The notes beneath the pieces were generated by a model, which worked only from the letters and a program-made list of their open reading frames with translations, had not been told where the DNA came from and did not search any database. DNA of 22,142 nt. Origin: an uncultured Bacilli bacterium. Lineage in GTDB: Bacteria > Bacillota_I > Bacilli_A > RF39 > UBA660. A program made the position numbers and the translations under genes. The stretch's first letter is position 1. Each line of letters begins with the position of its first letter. Positions 1 to 6,695 of this stretch are shown piece after piece. The stretch lies in assembly GCA_947631285.1 (NCBI GenBank), contig CANRKS010000008.1, forward strand, positions 1 through 22,142, in the 5' to 3' direction.

Positions 1-139
1 TTCTCTTAAAAACTACCATTTTCTCTTACATTTCACTTTTTTCTAACTTTTCTGAAATTTATCTTTTCATTTGAGCTTTTTAAGCAACTTTACACTTTTT
101 AGATAAAAATATTCATAAATTTAAATAAAGAAGCTTTAA

Positions 140-352
140 TTATTTTTTAATTATTTTAATTTCAAAATTAAACTTATTAGCCAGATCAATTAAATCTTTA
201 AAATAGTAATTAGTTCTTCCGTATTCATTTGATTGTTGCCAATCTCTTGACTTATTAATTTTTTTAGCAAATTCTTCTTGAGTTAAATTAGTAGCTTCTC
301 TCATAAAGCGAAGAATTTCATTAGGTTTATAATCATTTGCTTTAAATTCCAT
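140..352 (-). CDS. Small XRE-family helix-turn-helix regulator
   Basis: This 70-aa protein is essentially one Cro/C1-type helix-turn-helix domain. The pattern LTQEEFAKKINKSRDWQQ (about residues 23-40) is the usual first helix and turn, followed by a Tyr/Asn-containing stretch and a final helix ending in basic residues. The start ATG has an AGGTG Shine-Dalgarno-like sequence a few bases upstream. It lies divergently from the A1/B1 secreted-protein cassette. A perfect 7-3-7 inverted repeat lies 55-71 bp upstream of its start codon, within the cassette promoter, so it is the obvious candidate to bind there and repress the cassette, perhaps with autoregulation. I found no convincing promoter for the gene itself. 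The fold is clear from sequence; the target is inferred from position. An antitoxin role is possible in principle but no toxin-like partner is adjacent. Confidence 0.75.
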   Translation of the reverse strand: MEFKANDYKPNEILRFMREATNLTQEEFAKKINKSRDWQQSNEYGRTNYYFKDLIDLANKFNFEIKIIKK

Positions 353-406
353 ATTTTACACCTACGTTTACAATTATAAATTATTTAAAGGGATATTTAT
401 TACATA

Positions 407-441
407 ACGTATTGACAATACGTGTTACTTTTTGCTATATT
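407..441 (+). promoter_or_regulatory. Cassette-1 promoter with overlapping perfect palindromic operator O1
   Basis: The -35 box TTGACA (412-417) sits inside a perfect 7-3-7 inverted repeat ACGTATT-GAC-AATACGT (407-423). The -10 is CTATAT at 435-440 with 17-nt spacing, or TATATT at 436-441 with 18. A repressor on this site would directly occlude RNA polymerase. The palindrome is a direct reading; assigning it to the divergent XRE protein is inference. Confidence 0.65.
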
Positions 442-452
442 TATTTTATGAT

Positions 453-469
453 ACGTACTAATAATACGC
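453..469 (+). promoter_or_regulatory. Second, imperfect operator O2 of cassette 1
   Basis: ACGTACT-AAT-AATACGC repeats the geometry of O1 with one mismatch in each half-site. It lies just downstream of the predicted transcription start (about 447), with its centre (461) 46 bp from the centre of O1 (415). Two copies placed around the start site suggest cooperative binding or a small loop. Confidence 0.5.
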
Positions 470-533
470 TATGTTAATTTAAAAACGATTGATTCAAATA
501 ATTTAAAAGTGCCAACATAAAGGAATTGGTTAA

Positions 534-1190
534 ATGAAAAAGAGTAAATACTTAGTAATTGGAATATTGATATTAGGAGTAATGTGTTTAATAAAGATAA
601 TAGTTAAGAATTCTTATGCCTATTATAGTAGTAATGAAAAGTTAGATATTATATCGGCGAAGATAAAAATAGCTACGGGAGGTGAAGAGATTCCCTCTAA
701 GGTAGCAGGTTCTGATATAAATGTTCAACTTTTTATGCAAGATCAAAGCGATGATAATAAATATAACTTAATAAATTATGCCCCTGTTTTTGGTTATACC
801 CTTAATAATGAGAAAAGTAACTGTGTTCCTTCTAGGGAAGTATTATCTTATTCTGATTATAAAATGGAAAATGATAGAATAAAGTTTACCGTTAAAGATG
901 AAGGAGGATTAAATGGGCCAAAACAACTTATATGTCGCATATATTATGATAAAACTATCGGGGCTAATATTACGGTATATGCTTTAGTCCAAGATAATGA
1001 ATTTGGCGTAAGAGAATATGAAGGAGCAAAATATCGCTTTTTAGATAATATAAGTAATTTAGAAGAAGATAAATATTTAGGAAGTGAATGCAGTTATCAA
1101 TATGAGAATATTGATTTAAAATTTGAGAATGGCCAGTTTATGTTTAACACAGATAAACCAAATACATGTTACGCTTATTTTAGTAAATAA
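534..1190 (+). CDS. Small secreted or membrane-anchored four-Cys protein (cassette protein A1)
   Basis: The 218-aa product starts with a basic-hydrophobic segment (about residues 1-29) ending in SYAYYSSNEKLD. This recalls SipW-type signal peptides, where a hydrophobic stretch is followed by AYF/AYY; that resemblance is only suggestive. The rest looks extracytoplasmic, with four cysteines (C97, C134, C186, C212) arranged as two copies of a C-x(n)-C-x-(I/A)-Y-(Y/F) module: SNC...CRIYYD and SEC...CYAYF, the latter almost at the C-terminus. It is paralogous to the protein at 15446-16123 (shared SNC, CRIYYD, REYEG.KYR, NTCYAYF), with the same cysteine layout. AAGGA precedes the ATG, and the B1 gene follows after 12 bp, so the two are co-transcribed. 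I cannot name a function; an envelope structural or adhesion role is a guess. Confidence 0.7.
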   Translation: MKKSKYLVIGILILGVMCLIKIIVKNSYAYYSSNEKLDIISAKIKIATGGEEIPSKVAGSDINVQLFMQDQSDDNKYNLINYAPVFGYTLNNEKSNCVPSREVLSYSDYKMENDRIKFTVKDEGGLNGPKQLICRIYYDKTIGANITVYALVQDNEFGVREYEGAKYRFLDNISNLEEDKYLGSECSYQYENIDLKFENGQFMFNTDKPNTCYAYFSK

Positions 1191-1202
1191 TGGGGAGGAA
1201 AT

Positions 1203-2483
1203 ATGAAGAAGAAGATAATAATAGGGCTTGAGATAATATTAATAATAATGGAAGTGGGCTTTTTAGTAATAGGAAATAAAGAAGAAGAAGTAAAAGGGAT
1301 AGAGACAGTTGGCTATCAAGAAAAGATAAAAACAAATAAGACATTTGCCTATATGATGTATAATGATGAAACAAAAGATTATGATGAAGATCCGAATAGA
1401 ACAGAATGGCCAGCCTTAGATGATTATGCATATGTAAAATCAGTATGTTATGATGGCGAAGGAAATGTTTTAAAGACAAGTGAAGTTTTAAAATTTGATA
1501 GAGCATCATTTACAGCCTCAGTAAGTACCAAAACCACTTTATATTGTTATTTATATTTTGCCCCAGCATACACCCCATTGGGAGCGTTTTTAAAAAACTC
1601 AACCGAAGGGACATTTGAAACAGAGGCTGATTTAGAAGCAAGGAATAAAGAATTAACAAGTGCGGGAGTAGCTACAGAAGACTTAGATACTTTAAGAAGA
1701 TTTGTGGGAACAACAACTGATGTCAAAGATAATTTCATCTGTTTTGGAACGAGCGATCAAAGCGAATGCCTTGAGAATTTAGATTTATATATGTATAGGA
1801 TTATTGGCTTAGATAACAAAACTGATGAGATCAAAGTAATAAAAGCAACCAAAATTGTAAAAGGGAAAACATATAAATTTTCATGGCATAATGATCAATA
1901 TGTAGATAAAAATTGGTTTGAATCAGATATATATAAATATTTAAATGATTCTAATGTGAGTGATACAGTAAGTGAAAATTACTTTATTGGAAATCCTTAT
2001 TACAATTATATGCGCGAAGATAAATGGGTAAATTTAATAGTTTCCCATCCAACTTGGTATTATGGAAATGTTAATTCGAATACAACTATACCTAAAACAA
2101 GTTATTTAAATGAGAGAAGCCAAAAATCAAATAGTAATACCAATTCAGTAGGGATGATGTACTTAAGTGACTATTTATATGCTGGTCCTTTAGATACGAC
2201 TAATTGGTTATTTATTCAAAATGGATTACGGGGAGAATTAAATACTGGTACACCAGTTTTAAATGGAGAGTTACAACAACCAACCTCCGAGTCAGAATGG
2301 ACAATGACTCGTTTTGGCTTATCCGGCAATACTAATCGTGTACGTGATGTAGCTGATAATGGTAGTGTAAGTAGTTATGTTTCGGTCATTACAACTGCGG
2401 TTCGTCCTGCCTTCTATCTAAATTCTGGCTTAAAACTAGGTGGACATGGTAAAATAGATGATCCTTATGTTATTTCAAACTAA
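1203..2483 (+). CDS. Larger anchored surface protein with C-terminal RPAFYLN domain (cassette protein B1)
   Basis: This 426-aa protein has an N-terminal hydrophobic anchor or uncleaved signal (residues 4-24). It continues with TFAYMM plus an acidic stretch, one C-x(32)-C-Y-L-Y-F module (C82, C115) like those in A1, a second cysteine pair in NFICFGTSDQSEC (C180, C189), then YMYRIIGLD and a large C-terminal domain. That domain has VGMMYLSDY, NWLFIQNG, SEWTMT and VRPAFYLNSG, and ends in DDPYVIS. From memory, the order ICFG...C...YRIIG...LMY.SDY...RPxFYL is common in uncharacterised surface proteins of gut Firmicutes and resembles DUF6273-type domains. There is no sortase motif. A strong GGGGAGG precedes the ATG. 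It is paralogous to the gene at 16135-17337. Secretion is well supported; ligand and function are unknown. Confidence 0.7.
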   Translation: MKKKIIIGLEIILIIMEVGFLVIGNKEEEVKGIETVGYQEKIKTNKTFAYMMYNDETKDYDEDPNRTEWPALDDYAYVKSVCYDGEGNVLKTSEVLKFDRASFTASVSTKTTLYCYLYFAPAYTPLGAFLKNSTEGTFETEADLEARNKELTSAGVATEDLDTLRRFVGTTTDVKDNFICFGTSDQSECLENLDLYMYRIIGLDNKTDEIKVIKATKIVKGKTYKFSWHNDQYVDKNWFESDIYKYLNDSNVSDTVSENYFIGNPYYNYMREDKWVNLIVSHPTWYYGNVNSNTTIPKTSYLNERSQKSNSNTNSVGMMYLSDYLYAGPLDTTNWLFIQNGLRGELNTGTPVLNGELQQPTSESEWTMTRFGLSGNTNRVRDVADNGSVSSYVSVITTAVRPAFYLNSGLKLGGHGKIDDPYVISN

Positions 2484-2485
2484 AT

Positions 2486-2508
2486 AAAAAAATCTTTTTC
2501 AAGATTTT
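2486..2508. terminator. Bidirectional terminator between B1 and the CxxC protein gene
   Basis: An 8-bp perfect stem AAAATCTT / AAGATTTT with loop TTTC lies exactly between two convergent stop codons. T-rich sequence follows on the plus strand and a run of A's lies upstream, giving U's on the minus-strand transcript, so it can serve both genes. Confidence 0.65.
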
Positions 2509-2703
2509 CTATTCAGAAGTGTCAATTGTAATCCATTCTGTTGTTCCACATTCAGTACATATTTGGGGAACAAGAACTTTTTTGCCTTTAGGAAGATCAA
2601 TTTTCTCCTCTAAAGTTACACAAAGCATACCGCTTTCTTTATCGATGTAACATCTTCCTTGCGTTTGAGCTTCTTGACACTTACTACAACCTGGTTTTTT
2701 CAT
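2509..2703 (-). CDS. Small double-CxxC (zinc-ribbon-like) protein
   Basis: The 64-aa product carries CSKC near the N-terminus (residues 6-9), two isolated cysteines (C18, C28), and CTEC at residues 49-52, followed by GTTEWITIDTSE. Two spaced CxxC pairs suggest a metal-binding knuckle or a small zinc ribbon; the protein is cytosolic by appearance, with no signal peptide. A GGTGAG sequence precedes the ATG closely. It is transcribed divergently from pduL with only about 80 bp between the start codons, and ends at a terminator shared with B1. I do not recognise a named family. Rubredoxin-like electron transfer is less likely because the spacing and surrounding residues do not match. Confidence 0.6.
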   Translation of the reverse strand: MKKPGCSKCQEAQTQGRCYIDKESGMLCVTLEEKIDLPKGKKVLVPQICTECGTTEWITIDTSE

Positions 2704-2759
2704 TTTCTCACCATTTATATTATGGCTTTCTTTTACTATAATTATTCTTTAAAATAAGG

Positions 2760-2765
2760 TATAAT
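2760..2765 (+). promoter_or_regulatory. Putative -10 box for the pduL-addA operon
   Basis: A perfect TATAAT lies 16 bp before the preferred pduL ATG; no good -35 is visible at 16-18 bp upstream. Its position makes the in-frame TTG at 2770 an unlikely start, since transcription would begin near it. Confidence 0.4.
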
Positions 2766-2781
2766 ATTATTGGTGGTAAGT

Positions 2782-3342
2782 ATGGAATATAAAATTAATG
2801 CTCGGGTTAGTAATCGCCATGTTCATTTGACTAAAGAAGTCTATGAACAACTTTTTGATGGAGAACTAACGGTGCGTAACTATTTAAATCAAAAAGGCGA
2901 GTATGCTTCAACTGAGGTTGTAACTATTTCTTGTGGGGATAAAAAAATTGAAAACGTTCGCGTTTTGGGGCCATTTCGCAGCTATAATCAAGTAGAAATA
3001 TCTCGTTTAGATGCTCGTGTTTTGGGAGTAAATCCTCCAGTTAGAAGAAGTGGCGATTTACAAGATAGTTTAGAAATTACTTTAGAAACTGAAAAAAATA
3101 AAGTAACGGTGAAAGGTTTAATTATTGCTAATCGCCATGTTCATCTTAATTCTTTAGATAAGGAAAAATATGGAGTAGAAGATGGTGACATGGTCAAGAT
3201 TAAAATAGATGGCGCTAAAAGCGGCATTATTGATGCGATGGTTAAAATTAGCGATAATGGTTATTATGAACTTCATCTGGATACTGATGATGCTAATGCT
3301 TTTTTATTAAATGATGGCGATGAAGTCACTTTAATTATTTAA
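2782..3342 (+). CDS. pduL: Phosphate acyltransferase, PduL family
   Basis: PduL interconverts an acyl-CoA and acyl-phosphate (propanoyl or acetyl) and, with acetate kinase, yields ATP. This 186-aa protein has the duplicated half-barrel signature: SNRHVHL (residues 10-16) and ANRHVHL (about 116-122), whose histidines bind the zinc ions of the active site, plus GPFRSYNQVEIS and RRSGDL between them. I start it at the ATG (2782) with GGTGG just upstream; an in-frame TTG at 2770 would add four residues but lies at the likely transcription start. There is no N-terminal encapsulation-like extension and no microcompartment gene nearby, so it probably acts as a free cytosolic phosphotransacetylase in acetate formation (inference). 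It heads the operon, 11 bp ahead of dusB. Confidence 0.9.
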   Translation: MEYKINARVSNRHVHLTKEVYEQLFDGELTVRNYLNQKGEYASTEVVTISCGDKKIENVRVLGPFRSYNQVEISRLDARVLGVNPPVRRSGDLQDSLEITLETEKNKVTVKGLIIANRHVHLNSLDKEKYGVEDGDMVKIKIDGAKSGIIDAMVKISDNGYYELHLDTDDANAFLLNDGDEVTLII

Positions 3343-3353
3343 GTGGTGATGAA

Positions 3354-4340
3354 ATGGAATGGAAAATAGGTAATGTTAAAATTCCTAACCAAGTTGTTTT
3401 AGCCCCGATGGCCGGAGTTACTAGTACTACTTTTAGAAGTATTTGTAAAAAAATGGGGGCAGGTTTAGTTGTTGGCGAAATGGTTTCAGATAAAGCTTTA
3501 ATTTATGATTCTAAGAAAACTTATGATCTTTTAAAAATGCAAGAGTTAGAAAGGCCGATTTCCCAACAGATATTTGGTTCCGATCCCGATACTATGGCTC
3601 GAGCAGCCCAAATTGTGGAAGAATATATGCATCCTGATATTATCGATATTAATATGGGATGTCCAGTTCCGAAGATAGCTATTAGAAGTAAAGCGGGAAG
3701 CAGTCTTTTAAAAGATCCCGAAAGAGTGCGGAGTATCATTCGATCTGTAGTGGCGGCTGTATCGGTTCCGGTGACGGTTAAAATTCGTTTAGGTTGGGAT
3801 GAAAAAAGTATTAATGCTCCCTTAATTGCCAAAATTTGTGAAGAAGAAGGAGCTAAAGCAATATTTGTTCATGGAAAAACGAGAAGTGAAGGTTATACTG
3901 GTAAAGTGCATTTAGATGAAATTAAGAAAGTCGTCGAAAGTGTTAAAATACCAGTTATTGGTAATGGGGATATTACCGATTGTTATACCGCCAAAAAAAT
4001 GTTAGATTATTGTGGATGCCAAGCAGTTATGATTGGTCGAGGTGCTTTAGGTAATCCTTGGATTTTTAAAGAATGTAATGATTATTTAGAAAAGGGCATA
4101 ATTCCTAAAAAAGTTTTTCTAGACGAAAAAATAGCTATGATGCGTTATTTTGTTACTGAACTCATCAAGGAAAAAGGAGAAGTTGGGGGAGTATTAGAAT
4201 TAAGAAGTAATCTTATGTATTTTTTAAAAGGACTTAAAAATACTAAAAATTTAAAATTAGCTATTTGTAAGGCCAAGACCAAAGAAGAGCTTTTAGCTTT
4301 AATAGATGAATATGCAAAAGAAGAAAGTGAGGATAAGTGA
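3354..4340 (+). CDS. dusB: tRNA-dihydrouridine synthase, DusB type
   Basis: DusB enzymes use FMN and NADPH to reduce specific uridines in the tRNA D-loop to dihydrouridine. The 328-aa product starts with the TIM-barrel entry motif VVLAPMAGVTSTTFR (residues 14-28), has the active-site NMGCPVPK with C103, the catalytic-lysine region VTVKIRLGWD, IFVHGKTRSEGYTG, IPVIGNGDI and the flavin-phosphate-binding MIGRGALGNPWIF, then a helical C-terminal domain. All the expected motifs are present and the length is normal. In pathogens and gut Firmicutes dusB is often next to unrelated housekeeping genes. Its stop codon overlaps the addB GTG start (GTGA), which suggests translational coupling. Dus paralogues are alike, so the B assignment is less certain than the family. 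Confidence 0.92.
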   Translation: MEWKIGNVKIPNQVVLAPMAGVTSTTFRSICKKMGAGLVVGEMVSDKALIYDSKKTYDLLKMQELERPISQQIFGSDPDTMARAAQIVEEYMHPDIIDINMGCPVPKIAIRSKAGSSLLKDPERVRSIIRSVVAAVSVPVTVKIRLGWDEKSINAPLIAKICEEEGAKAIFVHGKTRSEGYTGKVHLDEIKKVVESVKIPVIGNGDITDCYTAKKMLDYCGCQAVMIGRGALGNPWIFKECNDYLEKGIIPKKVFLDEKIAMMRYFVTELIKEKGEVGGVLELRSNLMYFLKGLKNTKNLKLAICKAKTKEELLALIDEYAKEESEDK

Positions 4341-6694
4341 ACTTAGATATCTTGGATAATAAAATTATTATATGTGAAGATAGTTATAAGAAAGCTATTT
4401 TAAAGGGAGCTTTAAAAAGCCAAACTCTTTTGCGTGTTAAATTTTATTCAAAAAAAGAATTTTTTCGTGAATACTTTTTTTCATATGATGAAGAAAGCAT
4501 ATATTATGTAGTTAAAAAATATAAAGTTAAAGTATCAATAGCTAAGATGTATTTAGAAAATTTAATTTTGATTGAAGATAAAGAATATCAAAATGAAAAA
4601 TTAAAGTTTTTAAAAAAATTAAAAGAAGAATTAAAAGAAGAACATTTATTAAAAGAAAATCCTTTATTTAAAGAATTTATTACTTCAAAAGAAATAATGG
4701 TTATTGGTTATCTTTTTTTAGAAAAATGGGAAGAAGAGATCTTTAATAAATTAAAGGCCAACATTATTATGCCTAAAGAGAACTCTTCTTTAAAAGAAGT
4801 TATAGAATTTCCAAATAGAGAAGAAGAAGTTAATTATGTGGCAAGAGAAATTTGTAAGCTTATCTTAAAGGGTGTTAGCATTAACAAGATTAAGCTTATG
4901 AATGTTAGTGAAGATTATTATGATTTATTAGAGCGTATTTTTTCTTTTTATCATATTCCGGTGCGCATTCCTTCTAAAGTAAATTTATTAGGTTATAATA
5001 TAACGCATCAATTCCTAGATGATTTAAGAAATAAGAAGTTAGTCAAATTTTTTGAAAGTATTCCTTCTTTAGAAGAAAAAATTGTTAGTAAAATAATTAA
5101 TATTTGGAATAAATATCTTTTTTTAGATGATATTAATGATGCTTATGATTTAATTTATGAAGATTTTAAAAATACTTATGTCGACTTTTATAACAGAGAA
5201 AAATATATTGAATTATTAGATTTTAATGATTGTCCGGGACCTGATAATTACATCTTTCTTTTAAATTTTAATGCTAATAGTATTCCTAATTATGTTAAAG
5301 ATGAAAGTTATATGACGGATAAAATGAAAGATGAAGTATCTTTATATCCAACTAATATTTTAAATGAAAAAATAAAAACAAATACTATTTTAAAACTAAA
5401 AAGTATGGCTAACTTAGTTATAACTTATAAATTAAAAGATGCTAAATTAGAATGTTTTCCTTCTAATTTAGTTAGTTTAATGTCCTTAGATATTAAGATT
5501 CCTCATGAAGAGAATTTACTTAGTTATTCTCATTTAGCTGATGCCTTAAAATATGCCAGTTATTTAGATGAAATGAATAAATATGGTAATATTGCTCCTG
5601 ATTTAGGTTTATATAAAAATAATTTTCCTAAACTTCCTTATAAGACTTTTACTAATAAGTATCAAAAAATTTCCCCGAAAAGTTTAAAAGAATATTTAAA
5701 TAAAGGTTTAACATTATCTTATAGTTCTTTAAATAATTATAATAGATGTCATTATCGATATTATTTAGAAAATATTTTAAATTTAAATCCCTTTACAGAG
5801 ACATTTGATACTTTTATTGGCTCTTTATTTCATGATGTTTTAGAAAAATGTTTAAATAGTCAAAAAGATATTTCTTCTGAAGTAGAAAATTATCTTCATT
5901 TACATGAAAAAATTTTAGATCCCAAAGAAAAATTTTATGTTACTAAACTAATGAAAGATATGGAATTTGTTCTTGCTTATTTAAAAGAGCAAAAAGAAGA
6001 GATTGGCTTAAAAGATGAACTTCATGAAAAATATATTGTCATAAATAAAAAGTCATCAATTCCTGTTAAATTTGTGGGTATTGTTGATAAGATTCTTTAT
6101 AAAAAAGAGGGAAATAAAACTATTGTGGCAATTGTTGATTATAAGACGGGAAATGTGGAAAGTGAAATAAATTATGCTTTATATGGCTTAGCGATGCAAC
6201 TACCAATTTATTTATATTTAGTTGTAAAATCTAAGTTATTTCCTAATCCTGTTTTAGCGGGCTTTTATTTAGAACATATCTTAGATAAAGATTTAAAGCG
6301 TAGTGATGATTATCTTTTAAAAAGAAAAGATAGTTTAAAATTAAGAGGCTATTCTAATAAAGATATTGCTATTTTAAAACAATTTGATCGTCATTATGAA
6401 AATAGTAATTTAATTAAAGGATTAAGAACTAATAGTAAAGGTGATTTTTCTTCTTATAGTAAAGTTTTAAGTAATGAGGAAATTTCCCGATTACTTTACT
6501 TGACCGAAGAAACAATTAATATGGATATCGTTAGAATCTTAAGGGCGGATTTTTCCCTTAGTCCGATAAAAATCGGTTATGAAAAAGATTTAGGATGTAT
6601 GTATTGTCCGTTTAGTGATATTTGTTTTAAAGAAGAAAAAGATTATATTATTTTAGATGAAATAAAAGATCTTAGCTATTTAGGAGGGGAATAA
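4337..6694 (+). CDS. addB: AddB/RexB-like subunit: PD-(D/E)XK nuclease with iron-sulfur staple
   Basis: The 785-aa product is the partner of the following AddA. The C-terminal half holds a RecB-type nuclease: H499 in GSLFHDVLEKC, D584 in VGIVDKIL, and D601/K603 in VDYKTG. Four cysteines form the AddB-type 4Fe-4S staple around it: C471 (NRCHYRYYL) and C754-x2-C757-x5-C763. The N-terminal half aligns only by general appearance with the inactivated helicase part of AddB; I see no Walker A motif, as expected for AddB. It is much shorter than Bacillus AddB (about 1,160 aa), so the N-terminal helicase-like region is reduced. The start is GTG, overlapping the dusB stop, with GAGG upstream. With AddA it would resect double-strand breaks for recombination. 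Identification is good; recognition of a Chi-like site is unknown. Confidence 0.85.
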   Translation: MNLDILDNKIIICEDSYKKAILKGALKSQTLLRVKFYSKKEFFREYFFSYDEESIYYVVKKYKVKVSIAKMYLENLILIEDKEYQNEKLKFLKKLKEELKEEHLLKENPLFKEFITSKEIMVIGYLFLEKWEEEIFNKLKANIIMPKENSSLKEVIEFPNREEEVNYVAREICKLILKGVSINKIKLMNVSEDYYDLLERIFSFYHIPVRIPSKVNLLGYNITHQFLDDLRNKKLVKFFESIPSLEEKIVSKIINIWNKYLFLDDINDAYDLIYEDFKNTYVDFYNREKYIELLDFNDCPGPDNYIFLLNFNANSIPNYVKDESYMTDKMKDEVSLYPTNILNEKIKTNTILKLKSMANLVITYKLKDAKLECFPSNLVSLMSLDIKIPHEENLLSYSHLADALKYASYLDEMNKYGNIAPDLGLYKNNFPKLPYKTFTNKYQKISPKSLKEYLNKGLTLSYSSLNNYNRCHYRYYLENILNLNPFTETFDTFIGSLFHDVLEKCLNSQKDISSEVENYLHLHEKILDPKEKFYVTKLMKDMEFVLAYLKEQKEEIGLKDELHEKYIVINKKSSIPVKFVGIVDKILYKKEGNKTIVAIVDYKTGNVESEINYALYGLAMQLPIYLYLVVKSKLFPNPVLAGFYLEHILDKDLKRSDDYLLKRKDSLKLRGYSNKDIAILKQFDRHYENSNLIKGLRTNSKGDFSSYSKVLSNEEISRLLYLTEETINMDIVRILRADFSLSPIKIGYEKDLGCMYCPFSDICFKEEKDYIILDEIKDLSYLGGE

Positions 6695-6695
6695 T

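Noticed and set aside
1..139. Possible coding remnant or repeat (two copies of ATTTTCTCTTA-like sequence) at the left edge
   Set aside because: Short, AT-rich, no frame or structure that can be supported.
353..533. Invertible promoter (phase-variation switch) between the XRE gene and A1
   Set aside because: The inverted repeats are short, spaced as operators, and there is no recombinase gene in the window.
1180..1738. Minus-strand open frames opposite protein B1
   Set aside because: They are low-complexity shadows of the plus-strand gene, with no ribosome binding sites or recognisable domains.
2770..2781. TTG start four codons upstream of the pduL ATG
   Set aside because: It lies at the expected transcription start just after the -10 box, with no room for a ribosome binding site.
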